DNA of 64,000 nucleotides, from NCBI GenBank assembly GCA_000711775.1, contig ARYC01002014.1, positions 1 through 64,000 on the forward strand, written 5' to 3'. The notes under the pieces were generated by a model, which worked only from the letters and a program-made list of their open reading frames with translations, did no database searches and was not told the DNA's origin. Position numbers and translations under genes: made by a program. The first letter of the stretch is position 1; each line of letters starts with the position of its first letter. This DNA is from Oxytricha trifallax (Eukaryota > Ciliophora > Spirotrichea > Sporadotrichida > Oxytrichidae). This document shows positions 36,027 to 47,231 of this stretch, piece by piece.

Positions 36027-38151
36027 ATGGTGGAAAAAAAGGAACAAAAGCCAGATATTAAAATCAACGAGCGCCACATCTTTGTGCTCTAGATATATAC
36101 AGATGAACTAAAGGATGTATATGCTAAAGTAGTTGAGGCAATATCAGGTACAACTACAAGATTTAGCCACGCACTCATCATTTTATCCACTGCTGATGAG
36201 AAGCCAGCAAATTACATAACTATTCTCTTGAAGCATGATGGAGTTGGACTCACCAAGCACTACTTCAGCAAGTCAGATTTCTTGGTGTATAAAGCGTTTG
36301 CCAAGTCACAGATCAAATACTCGGTGATAGGTAGAGTTAAAATCAGAAAACTGTTTGCAAATCACTCCAATCTTAAACTTCAATGCGGTGATACTGAGCA
36401 CTTCCAACAATTCATTGATTTTGCAAAAGTCCAGGCGAGAATTTAAGATACTAGGAGATCATCAGCCAGAACCTCTTCGTAGTCGGAAGACATGGTCGCT
36501 GATGAGTTTAAGCATCTATATAGGTTCCAGTAAATAACCTCAGTTGCCGGGATGTATGAGAAGTATCAAGATGACGCTGCAATGTGTGGGAAGATAGTTC
36601 AAAGTTGCAAAGCTTTATCAACATACTAGACCCTAGAATAAAAGATAATTTCCAAGCCCATACCCAAATAAACCAAATTTGAATCCCTGATTGGGTTCCT
36701 TCAGTGATCAAATACCTAATCCTCTAATTTGCTTAAGCTAGATGCAAGGTCTTGGAAGATATAATGTGCTATGATATAGGAGACAAGCTCTACCGAGTAA
36801 TCTTCAGAAAATGCCCAGATAATGTAAATGTGGTTTAGTTTTATGGGGAGCCCAATACAAGCAAGACGACGATTGCAAAATACCTCATAAAGATCTTTAT
36901 CACAGATTCACTCTTTAAAAAATCGGTTAAAATTCTTAAAGTGAGTGATATAACAAATATAGTGATTGTGTAAAAATCACAATATATTTGAATTTTATAT
37001 TAAAGTATAATTAAGTAAGATTAATGTTGAGTAAATAAATAAATTATTAATTAATATGTTAAGTTCAACAAAGTGATATGATTTAAAAATATAGAACTAT
37101 TATGCTTTTCTTTAAAATATGAATAATAATTTAGTGATCTTTAGTCTTTAAAGTATTAAAATTTTATTTAAATATATTATATCAAAATTAAAACTAACTA
37201 AGGATCAAACAATTCTATCTAAGTTAAAACTAAGTCTATATAGATTTATTATAAGATGATTTAGAAATTTTTGGATTCATGATTATATTATAAGGATAAT
37301 TTATTATCCACAAAAAAGACATATTAGGGATTATTTAGAACAATATTCTTTACTTGTTTAAATTAAGTAAAATCTAAATAGAATTAAGATTTATTTTAAA
37401 AAGAAAATATATAGTTTGATTAACTTAAATTATAGAGCATAAGCTCACAATTAAATAATTTTTTAAGAACAATATTAGAATAATTATTACATTATAAAAG
37501 TGAAATTATTATAGATTTAATAAGTAAAGAGTACAATTGTAGTATATATTATACATTTTAATATTTATATATTTAATGGACGCATCACCAACTATTTGAA
37601 AGTTGGTAACGCGCTTGAAAATTATTATAATTATCTAAAATTACATTATTTTAGATTTTAATCGATATGGAAAAGAATGATTACTTTAGAATATTGAATC
37701 GCACATTTTGTATTGATGCTCACAAATCAAAATTAGAGCCTTAGCTGGTGATAATGGATGAAATCAAGAGAGACATATTTTACGATACGTAAAAGATAGA
37801 CGACTTAAAGAGATTCTTTGAAGGCGAAGGGTATCCAGTAAATCTTAAGTACAAAAGCCCAGTCGTACGATTTGAAAAGTGCCTAGTGATTGCTATATCA
37901 AATCAACTCCCATTCGACTAAATGAATGACCTGGACAAAAAGTCAATTGAAGCAAGAATGCTGAAGTCTGAGTTCACGAGTAAATGCAGAGAAGTGATGA
38001 GAAGTTCCCTTTCAGTGAGTTGGAGTTGGCAATATACTTCAAGCAGAGATTAGTAGAAGATGGTGACCAAGACTTGATGGCGGTGGAGAAGACGATTGCA
38101 GACTACACCGATGTGGATGATAGAAACGAGAAAATACAAAAAGAATTATGA
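36027..38151 (+). pseudogene. Rep-like protein with SF3 helicase domain, interrupted
   Basis: N-terminal frame 36,027-36,707 (MVEKKEQKPDIKINERH) is open to a TGA; a one-base shift leads to the helicase. Walker A is FYGEPNTSKTTIAKYL (36,845-36,871), GxPxTxKT with Ser where Gly is usual. A 685-bp AT-rich GT...AG interruption (36,968-37,654) follows, then Walker B LVIMDEIKRD and motif C CLVIAISNQLPF. A second shift near 38,000 leads to DEKFPFSELELAIYFKQR and TGA 38,149-38,151. The A-B-C order fits SF3 helicases of CRESS-DNA, parvovirus-like or related Reps. No clear HUH nuclease motif was found in the N-terminal part. Confidence 0.6.
36968..37654. other. AT-rich interruption of the Rep gene (long intron or IES)
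   Basis: Begins GTGTAAAAAT and ends ATTATTTTAG. Removing it joins the Walker A frame to FQILIDMEKNDYFRI in phase. At about 685 nt it is much longer than the 26-70-nt introns elsewhere in the window. It contains a small hairpin CCAACTATTTGAAAGTTGG near 37,590. Confidence 0.5.
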
Positions 38152-38514
38152 TTAAGTGCATTTATCCATTAAAGTTGCTTAATTAATTACTATAAATATG
38201 CTCATTATTATATATAAATTAATCTGTAGACCTATCTTCATTTTGTACAATCGGATTTTTAAAATAAAAAACATTAATTCTAAACTGTACAATGTACAAA
38301 TTGTACGATTTGGTCATAATTAATTATAATAATTAAAAGTTAAATTAAAAATATGTTTAATCAAATGTTTTCTTAAACTAAATGAGATCAGTGGCAATTG
38401 CAATCATTCAGAATATTAAATTGAATTTGTATTTCTATGATTTCCTTTAATCTTATGTATTTTAGCAATAATATAACCATCCTAAATTCGCATATATTTG
38501 ATAATTCTATTCAG

Positions 38515-40420
38515 GCCAAATTTTTAATAAGATTTTTGACAATTTTCATTTTATTAACTAAATTTATTAACAATAAAAATCACAAAATAGTTATTATTTT
38601 ATACAACCCCATTGCACTTAAATCTTTATGAAATTTTTGATAATCTCTCTCCTCTTAGTGCTCATTTTTCAAACTTAGATTACGGATAGTTTTTTTTAGA
38701 TCTATTTCAATGGCTAACACTTCGCATATCAAGGTCTTGCTATTACCAATACAAAAAATGTATTATATTTTTTTAGTGCAAATTTTCGCAAATATAGTTA
38801 ATGGACAATATATAAGAACTATATAACTTAAAGCCAAGATTTTGCTGCAGCTAATCTAATTCACTACTCACACTTAACCTTTCATTCTTTAACTTTGAAT
38901 TGAAAGAACGAGCTAACTAGTGCGAGTTGTTAGCGTTCTCAAATAGTTGAAGTAGGTCGACATCTGTTTTTTCAGAGAAAACTTCCATATTTATCGGTAA
39001 GTGGTAAATTCTTTGAATTTCAGAGGAGTCGCCATTTATGCAATTTTCAATAATACTGTTGCTCATACTCTCATTCTTTTCAATTTAAGCTTCTTTGATT
39101 TGCTGCTGAAACTTCTTGAACTGCTCTACTTTGCCTACCCCCTGCTCGTTTCTGCTCTGCAGCATTTATGCAAGGCCTTTAAAAAAATAAACCATGGTGG
39201 TTGAATCAAAAACCTCTTACTTTTGTAAGAAAGTAGCCCTAGTAATTGATATATAATCTTTGAGTGCTTCAACTGAAGGAGAGCAGCATAAAGCAAAGAT
39301 TCATACGAAGTGCTCTGCATATTTTACAGGTATGTCTTTAATTAAGTGCAAGCCACAGTCTTGCTTGAGTGGAGTCATTAATGGCACTTTCAAGATAAAG
39401 AATAAAGTAGGTATTAGCTTTTAAACTTGAGAGTCGACCGCGAATAATTACCAAGTTTAACTCATTAATTGTATAATCTAGGGGATAGTATAATCCCATT
39501 TCTCCACTGGTGCAAGTTGTTTAGTAAATGCTGCAACTGAATTAAAGAATAGAAAGTTCGCTAAACCTAGAGCTTGTCTCGAATTAGGTGAGCCTATTAA
39601 TAATAAGATTGATTCTTGTATTAATTCATCTTTGATTTGTACACTTTCTCCCATTTAAAAACCAAGAGCAGCTAAATAATACGTGTCTTTGAATCATTAT
39701 AATTGCTCTAAATCAAATCCACGAGCAATGAGAACAAGTTCTCGCTTAGTTTATGGTCGCTTACTTTCTCAAAATTGCTTAGGAAGGAGAAAAGGGACAG
39801 GGTATTTCAAGAAACTATTTCTTAAAAAATGCAAGACCTTTAATAATAATAAGAATTCTTGAAACTTTCGGAGTGCTTTATGAGAATCTCATGGCCAATA
39901 ATCAAGCCGTGTTAATAAAGAGTTGAGGTAAGGGTCCTTTATTTTGATTTTAATAACTTGCAAAGCTAAGATTCGTAGCTTATTCACTCTCCTTAATCTC
40001 TCGATAGCAGCATTAACTTCTAGAGTCTCTGATACAAGGGATTTACTTTTATGGCTGTGCTTGATCCTTTTTGGCTTTTTGATATTTATATAATTTCTCA
40101 CATACTGCTTAAAATCAAAAGTTTTATTATAACCTGCAAAATCCGCCTGCTACAGCAGCAATTTAAAATTATAGATATTTTATTGCCAAAATTCTTTAGC
40201 GTCCGTTGATTTTAGCGCTGTCTTGTTCATTTAAATACTCACACTTAATGCCCTTGGCTTTAAAATATTCTTCAAAATTTCCTTTGCCTTGATGATTTTA
40301 TAAAAAAATCCGATATTAGTTTGACTAATCGGGTGCCTTTTGAGGCACTTGCAAATCTTTTATACCTTCTAAAAATAAGATAATATCGAATATTATGCTT
40401 ACCAACAATCGCATTCAAAT
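38515..40420 (-). pseudogene. Large hypothetical gene, possible N-terminal part of the helicase-like gene
   Basis: Minus frames give a long protein with several single TGA codons: HQGKGNFEEYFKAKGIKCEY, FAGYNKTFDFKQYVRNYINI, IERLRRVNKLRILALQVI, RELVLIARGFDLEQL, SPNSRQALGLANFLFF and IPTLFFILKVPLMTPLKQ. Not recognised. The 3' end, INLVNKMKIVKN, repeats in the upstream part of the segment at 27,677-29,100 (LNLVNTMKIIKN). Both are on the same strand and in collinear order, so they may be two parts of one gene separated by about 9.4 kb of inserted elements. Confidence 0.5.
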
Positions 40421-40424
40421 CTAT

Positions 40425-40940
40425 TGAAGGCTGATTCAGAGGTTTTCTGAAATCTAGTGCCTGGATTTATCTGATTTATTCTTAATTTTAATGATAATTC
40501 GACTGGATTTTACTATTAAACCATTGATTTTTGAAATTTCGACTGGATTTTTATCCTTAACTATATAAAAAAAACACTCTTTTGCTTATATCCTCCGGAT
40601 CTATGGATGACTCACTGCCAAACCAAGAATAATAATGATTATTCACTATAATTCTTTAAAAGAGCAGCTTAGAGTTGCCAGAGGTGGGTGGTTGAAGAGC
40701 TGTGATAAACTTTTGGAATATTCAAGATGGGCGAAAGTCAAAATTGGCTTTTTAAAAAAATGTCGAAATCCGCGGTAACTTTCGAAATTCAAACCTTTCT
40801 CCTTCCATAACTGTATGATAGCCAGTGAAAATGTGAAGACGGGAAAAGCTAGAAGTTAATGGAACCCGAAAGTGAAAAATTGGGTCTTCAGTTTTGACCC
40901 TCAAAAATGCTTTTTGGCTTAAGCCAAAGCACTGGATTAT
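40425..40940. other. Unassigned stretch
   Basis: No clear gene. AATTCGACTGGATTTT-like sequence occurs twice (about 40,496 and 40,539). Less AT-rich than the spacers. Confidence 0.35.
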
Positions 40941-40949
40941 AGGGGTCAG

Positions 40950-41200
40950 GCCGGTATAATAGTATACAAATGTTGAAAAATCTCGAGAACGGCCCTACAA
41001 CCTACTCGATTTCAAACTGCTCTGAACTTAAAATAAAAAATTATACTAATCAAATCATATTAATCCAATCATATTCAAACTTTTTAAGAGCCGTGATAGT
41101 GCCTACCCTACTTTTTGCATTCTTGAGATCGGCTCCCTCAAATTAAGTTAAATTCTGTCTTTTTAAATTCCTTATATATCGATACGCTTAAAACATTTTA
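40950..41200 (-). mobile_element. LINE 3'-end fragment
   Basis: AATTTAACTTAATTTGAGGG and AGCCGATCTC on the minus strand match the 3' end of the LINE at 15,226-16,303 (about 16,285-16,325). Only the last codons and 3' UTR remain, an extreme 5' truncation. Confidence 0.6.
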
Positions 41201-41299
41201 TCAGATTATAAATTCTATGTGTACATACGTATTAGGGTTTTACGTTAAGTTAAGAAGCAGTAAATAAAGACAGAGGAAGATTAAGTGTAGATAATGTGA

Positions 41300-41863
41300 A
41301 CCTGTGATTCAAATACCAAAAAAGATAATGACTCCCCAGTGATATATATTAGAAGTAATTCAGAAATTGATAATTAAAATCTTAAAATATTTAAAAATAA
41401 AAGAGGGAAGCTATAATAATTAATTCATAAATCAAATAAAGATAAACCAGATGGAAGAAAATAAAATCTTATCACACCAACATAAACATCACCGAAACCT
41501 CTATGGGGATAATAGAAACTAATGATGCCGAAAGGGACAAAGTAAAACCGAGTTTTGGCAAATGTAAAAGTGGTAAGATAAAAGCAGAGAGACAGAAGTA
41601 AGGACCAGGAGATCTTAGGAATCAGAGAAACTAAACATTCATAAGTTCCCCTAAACAAACAAATGGGTTTAATGGGCAGACTGAAGATTAGATAATCGAA
41701 TCCCAGCAAGAGGATGTAAGAGACACAATTTGATGTGCATATGGATGGATCTCCATCTATCTAAACAGATCAAATAAAAGTCAAAATACTAATTAACTCG
41801 GCTGAAGTCACTTGTCAAGGATTTAAAAAAAAATACTTGCGAAAAAAGGGTGGTACGCGATGA
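41300..41863 (+). CDS. Unknown multicopy gene, copy 2, N-terminal frame
   Basis: An open frame (TAA/TAG as Gln) reads DNDSPVIYIRSNSEIDNQNL, is rich in Lys/Gln/Arg, and ends VKILINSAEVTCQGFKKKYL. Its TGA (41,861-41,863) overlaps the ATG of the next frame (41,860-41,862) as ATGA. Either the two are one gene with a one-base shift or they are overlapping ORFs. The basic, polar composition would suit a nucleic-acid-binding protein such as a LINE ORF1, but this is not shown. Confidence 0.45.
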
Positions 41864-42571
41864 CTACTAGGATGGCAACCATAGTTTGCTGCCCTAGTAC
41901 AAGAAATCTAATTGAGAAAGCGTTAGTTCAAAGATTCACAGACAAAGAGAATGCCAGATATGATGGTGCGAGAGAGTGGGAACTCTGGACAGAGAAACAG
42001 CAAGAGCACTGGAAAGAAATTAACAAGGAGTGGCAACATGATGATATACTACAAGAAGGACATATAAAAAAAACCACAATTAAAGTGTGCCTGAAATAAA
42101 TAGAAGAGACACAAATAAAAGAAGAAAAAATCTCGCACTTGATTTCACCACCTATTGCCGTGGATGACAAAGAAATTCAACAAACTGAGAAATGTGTGGG
42201 GACGACTAATTGGAAGATGAAAACAGCAGTTAATTGGGAGATTCAGGAGAAATCAAAAGCATTCTTATTCCAGTAAGCTGTCAAGGTAGTATCAAGAATG
42301 CAGGAACTGGGTGATTCTGAGAGTTACAGAGAATACGAAAGTTGTGTAGATGTACGGCTCTAGAAAGTGGTAAGGAGCCTAGAATTGATCTAAAATTATT
42401 TATATTAAATCAATCTACTCTTTAAAGGGACTCAAAACCCCAAAACCCCTTAGTGAGGTTTATAAGTGCTTTGATTTGTAGGGTATAGTTGGGGTCTTAT
42501 TGGGGTTAGTAGAGAAAACGCAGGTTTTATGTGAATTTAATGAATATTTAATGAGTATTAGAGTACTTAAT

Positions 42572-43998
42572 TCAAACAAATTTAATCTGCTTGTCTTTGT
42601 TGTATCTCTTGAATCTTGCTCTCTATAGTGGCTCAAGTATGTCATCTAAGGATTATCTAGGATATGAAGGAGCTCTCACGATTATCATCTCTACTATGCT
42701 TTTTATTTCTTCGCAGACATCTTCTTACTTTATATGCTTCTAAGCTAAGCTAATTGATTGTTTTTCATGCTTAGTACCAAAGTAAGACATGCTTTCCATG
42801 TCACTTTCTAATATGATAGCAGCAACTGCCCATACATCCCACTAAACAGAGCCATTTGTCCACTTCTCTCTGATTGGGAAGTATCCTGGTGTCCCAAGAA
42901 CCTTTGCTAATGTTACAATCTCTTATCTTAAGGCTCTATTGAAATCGATAACTACAACTTCTAAAGGACAGAGGTTGAGCATCACATTTTCAGGCTTTAG
43001 ATCTCTATGAACATATCCAAGTTCATGCAACTCCTAGACACCCTTAATCATATCTGAAAGTATATCATTCAAGTCATCCGGATATCTGTTTTGATATAGA
43101 TAGTCTCTTAGAGTCATTTCATATTTCTTAAGCCTTAGTGCGATGAACCCAAAGCCTAAAATAACACCGTCTAGCTTAAGCAAGTTCTTGCAATCTCTTT
43201 TTTAAGCTTCTCTAAGAACGATATATTCGTTAGCAAACTCATTCTAATACTGTTCATTCTTAATGAGATAGCTGAAAGGATATACCTTGTATGCAAACTC
43301 GTCGACTACTATAAGTTTTGCCTTGCTAGGCACGTTTATATTCAAGTAGTTTTCTATACAACTGCTAAGATCAACAGCATTTAATGCAGGAATATACATA
43401 GCTCTCTCTTAGAAGCATGCTAAAAATGTATTGACTCATATCGCTTCTGCCTCTTGAGCTTTTCTTACTACTCTCTTAAAGAATCAAGAGTCTTAGACTT
43501 TCTCTTGGCAGGTATAAGTTTTTAAGTCTATTAATCTTACAATAAAAACTCGCTTAAATGATGATTTGGCATGTGTCTTTTAACCTTAGCTAAGTGAGTG
43601 TAAGACTTCATGCAAGTCGTGCATTAATACCTGCCATCCACCTTATCATGCATGAAATAAATCCTCGCTTTACCAGAATGTATTTCTTTAATATGCCTCT
43701 TCAAGCTCTACTCAGTTGAGAAGAACTTTAAACAATCATTGCATTCAAAGTATTTTTATTTTTCAATTGGTTGCTGTTCTTTTAGCTCCTCACATATTCA
43801 ATTTAAGTTTAAAGTCCTATCTCTGTTCTCCCCTTCTAGTTAAATACTTCAATTTTGAAGACCTCTGCTTCAAACTCAAAAGCTCTTACTCTACTTCCCT
43901 CTCAATATAAATAACTTCTTGCTTTTTATGGTGCCAAAGTTTAGCTATGATTAAACATTGCAAAGAGAGATTGCTTTACGATTTAAGTTAGCCACCAT
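42572..43998 (-). CDS. TBE 57-kDa zinc-finger/kinase protein gene
   Basis: ATG at 43,996-43,998 (MVANLNRKAISLCNV), TGA at 42,572-42,574. Two C2H2 fingers (CNDCLKFFSTEQSLKRHIKE and CTTCMKSYTHLAKVKRHM). The kinase domain is open from about 43,420: LIVVDEFAYKVYPFSYL, VHRDLKPENVML, VVIDFNRA, VLGTPGYFP, DVWAVAAI, ending KRYNKDKQIKFV. DFN replaces DFG, so catalytic activity is uncertain. Frame changes near 43,430 and between the N-terminus and first finger need indels or introns. A 57-kDa product fits the known TBE gene. Confidence 0.85.
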
Positions 43999-44198
43999 GT
44001 TTAAATTCAAATTTAAATTTGTATTAAAAAGCTCTAATAACCTCTCTAGTTATAGCAACTATGTAAAGGAGTTGGCACTGCAGCACTAATGGTTGATATT
44101 GAAGTGTTAGAGCTCAAATTTATACTTAGTTTATAACTATAATTTTACTAATTTCATGCTTAATATTTATAATTTTCGTACTAACTTAGATAATAATC

Positions 44199-45170
44199 AG
44201 GTTGGTACTGGTACCAATAAGGTTTTGAACAATTTTGGAACTTTTCCATTAAAACCTCATTAGTTTAAAAGAAGGTACTAATAAGTTCGGGGGGGGTCTA
44301 AGTCGGTGCAAAAAATTTTTCAAAATCCTAAGTCGGTGCAAAATTTTTATTCGCAAAAACATCAAAATCCCTAAGTCGGTGCATGATCAATTTTTGACAT
44401 TATTCATATATTTTATCATCCTACCCCACATAAAAAATATCATTATTAACTAAAATTTATGTCTCAGCTTCTGAATCGAACTCTTCATTAAATTTCGATC
44501 ATAGTACACACATAATTTAACTGTGACAGATATTTGTTTAAGTACAATAAAAAAATATTATTTAATATTTTAATATCTTATTAGTCAGTAAGCAACAAAA
44601 TTAGGGATTAAGAACATCATAGTTATTCGCTAAATTTAATGATGTCTGGCCTTATTTTAAAACCATTGACTCAATTAATTGTCTTTTTTTTTAATACACT
44701 AATCAATGTGTACGAATTTTTTAATTCCAGACATCATTAAATTTAGCGAATAACTATGATGTTCTTAATCCCCAATTTTGTTGCTTACTGACTAATAAGA
44801 TATTAAAATATGAAATAATATTTTTTTATTTTACTTAAACAAATATCTGTCACAGTAAAATTATAAGTGTCCTATGATCGAAATCTCATGAAGGAGTTCG
44901 ATTCATAAGCTGAAACATAAATTTTAGTTAATAATGATACTTTTTATGTGGGGTAGGATGATAAAATATATCAATAATGTCAAAAATTGATTATGCACCA
45001 ACTTAGGGATTTTGATGTTTTTGAGAAAAAAAAATTTGCACCGACTTAGGATTTTGAAAAAATTTTTGCACCGACTTAGACCCCCCCCAAGTTTTGGTAC
45101 TATTAAATTGGTACCAATTAAAATTAAACCGAATAAGTACCAGTACTAATTAAATTTAAACAAATTTAGT
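44199..45170. repeat. Outer inverted repeat in TBE kinase/22-kDa intergenic region
   Basis: GGTTGGTACTGGTACCAATA (about 44,199) is mirrored by GAATAAGTACCAGTACTAATT (about 45,130). It surrounds the 800-bp foldback and lies in the same intergenic position as the inverted repeat at 25,248-25,392 in the other TBE. GTACTGGTACC is itself nearly palindromic. Confidence 0.5.
44289..45088. mobile_element. Poly-G-ended foldback element nested in a TBE
   Basis: Begins with eight G and ends with eight C. Arms of about 370-390 bp meet near 44,690. AAGTCGGTGCA is repeated three times in each arm end. Flanked by AAGTTC (44,283-44,288) and AAGTTT (45,089-45,094), the complement of the GAACTT sites used by the other poly-G elements. 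No coding content. Confidence 0.85.
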
Positions 45171-45369
45171 ACTAATTTAATGGAACTAAATTGATAAAAA
45201 TGGAGCTCCATCTCTGAAGTTTGTTACAGCTTCTGCCAGCTTTCTCCACGTATCCTTACCAGGTTGACCTCCTATAAGATGCCCATATTTAATACTAAGA
45301 TTTTTAACAGTAGGATCCAGAACTCTATATATTAAAATTTGAAATTCAATAACAAGAGAAGGAACAAGG

Positions 45370-46160
45370 ATGGAATCTATAAGTACTGCAATGAAGAGGG
45401 TTGAAGCTTAAGAAATGATCTCAAGATTTAGAAGCAAGGAAGATCTCTATCGATACCTCACTTAGCATGGTAAGCATGTGACATATACTTAATCATATAC
45501 TATAGTGGGTTTATTCCTTCCAACGATGGAAGGTACCAAAATTTCATTCTTAAAAGCTATACTCTGCGATGAGAAGAAAGCCTTCAAAAACAGTGAAATA
45601 AAGTTGATAGATATACCAAACTACCCAGAGATTTCAGTCACTAATCTCTACGAGGATGCGATGAAAGATGAAGAGTTGGTAGTTTATCTTCCTACCAAGA
45701 AACAACTCTCTAACAAGCTTCCAGAAAGGAGCTTCTTCTTTGGAGTTCTTGGCACTTTAAGAGAGAGTTATCTCAGAGAGATCATTGAAGAAGCTCACAA
45801 AAAGCGCTACTCTATTTCTCCTGAAGATTAAAAGAAGCAAGGCATACTAATAAGCGAGACCTGGCTCGCTGAGCTTAAGAAGCACCCATTCCTCTCTAGT
45901 AAGCTTTGATTCATAACTTTGTAGGGAAACCTGGAACTGGTATATTCCTAATGAAAGAGCATGCGAAGGTTCACAGAGAGAGAAAGTCATAGACTATTTA
46001 TGAAGTGAGCAAGAGACTTTATAAAGATGTTTAAAAGCCAGAAGAAATGAACATAGATGCAGGAGCTGGCACAAAGAGAAGAAATATGGGCCCAAGCAAG
46101 CCATAAGAAGAGGAAAATAAAGAAAAGCCAAACCCCTTTATGGGTTAGTTTAATATGTGA
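45370..46160 (+). CDS. TBE 22-kDa protein gene, intact with two introns
   Basis: ATG at 45,370 (MESISTAMKRVEAQEM). Intron 1 at 45,470-45,505 (36 nt) joins LTQH to VGLFLPTMEGTK; intron 2 at 45,899-45,924 (26 nt) joins KKHPFLS to RKPGTGIFLMKE. The frame then stays open to TGA 46,158-46,160 (ending PNPFMGQFNM). Both introns have GTAAG and TAG borders and recur in the other copies. No domain of known function. It stops seven bases from the convergent transposase stop. Confidence 0.9.
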
Positions 46161-46166
46161 ACTTAT

Positions 46167-47231
46167 TCATTCATTTAAATCTAAAACTTATTTATAAACA
46201 TTCATTCTTCCTTCTCTCGCACAAACTGTTGTCTTATCTATGCTTACTCTCTTGCAGCTACTCTGAATCAAGTCTACTGTATCTATAGGCAAGTCATGCA
46301 TTAGGTGATATAGCAGCAGTTTCTTGTAGTGGGTCTTTATTTAACTCCAGTAGAATTCAATTCCATTAAATTAAGGGCTGTAAGGAACATTGTATACAGG
46401 AGTAATGTTTAACTCTTCATAAGCTTTCTTAGACTCCTTAGTCTTATGAACTGAGAGGTTATCAACAAACAGGATGATCTCTTGGTTACTATACTTATCT
46501 CTGAGCTTTTGTAGGAACTCTATATACTACTCTGGCTTAATATAGCGAGGGTGAATAACATAACTCTCTAAGCCTGAATCTTCACTTATACCAGCTAAAA
46601 TTGCATGGGTGACTACCTTCACTTTTTAATCATAGACTTCTATATTATCATACTTCTTATACCAAGACTTATTAATAAAGGTGTTGAATGTAAACACTGC
46701 TTCATCAGCGTGTATGAACTTGATGTTATTAGTAATAGCTCTCTGCATTTAATCATATATATAGTTTAAATTATTACTATAAAATGGCACTGTAAAATCA
46801 ATCACTCTCTTCACTCTGTTGACAGTCTTGAAAGTAATACCATTTCTTCTATAAATGTTGGCTATAGTCTAAGGAGAGATGCGCATATCAGGAAACTTGC
46901 GATGAAACATTACAGCTCGCTAGTCTAGAGGAAAGTGTGCCCAATACTTTAAAGTCTTAGAGTCACAGAGGTAGTCAATATGGTGCTGTGAGAACTTTTA
47001 TTTTCTAGCAGGATGCTTTCAAGTACCAGAATTAAAATGCTAAACAGCTAACATGCAGTGATACCTAACTGTTGAGGCACTCTTTCGCAGGAGCTTTGCT
47101 ATAGCTGCATAATTCAATAATGGTTTGACTAAATCTATATTAATACCCGTACCATACCTAAGCTTAAGCAGTAAATCTAAATATTTCTCATCATAAATAG
47201 ACCCTAAATTTCGCTAATTTCTATTTCTCAT
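46167..47231 (-). CDS. TBE transposase (42-kDa, D34E)
   Basis: ATG at 47,229-47,231 (MRNRNQRNLGSIYDEKYL), TGA at 46,167-46,169 after QVLDLNE. First D in KFIHADEAVFTFNTF, second D in ILFVDNLSVHKTK, E in YSPQFNGIEFYWSQIK; 34 residues separate the last two, the Tc1 signature. An N-terminal helix-turn-helix is likely (ISPQTIANIYRRNGITFK). One in-frame TGA at 47,019-47,021, where the relatives have another codon, would truncate the protein unless translation restarts. Otherwise intact. Confidence 0.9.

Larger units (their letters stand above)
35675..38472. mobile_element. Rep/SF3-helicase element with terminal inverted repeats of about 260 bp
   Basis: The left repeat (35,675-about 35,935) and right repeat (about 38,205-38,472) are inverted copies beginning ATTATTGCTAAAATAC, with scattered mismatches. 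They enclose one plus-strand Rep-like gene. The repeats contain clustered TTGTAC/GTACAA motifs (35,839-35,860 and near 35,890, mirrored on the right), which could be iterons bound by the Rep protein. No integrase or transposase inside. Class not recognised. Confidence 0.7.

Noticed and set aside
36027..36707. HUH endonuclease domain in the Rep N-terminus
   Set aside because: No His-hydrophobic-His motif or paired catalytic Tyr could be placed with confidence.
41425..41709. Minus-strand hydrophobic ORF of 94 codons
   Set aside because: Opposite strand of the Lys/Gln-rich plus frame, which stays open far longer under the ciliate code.
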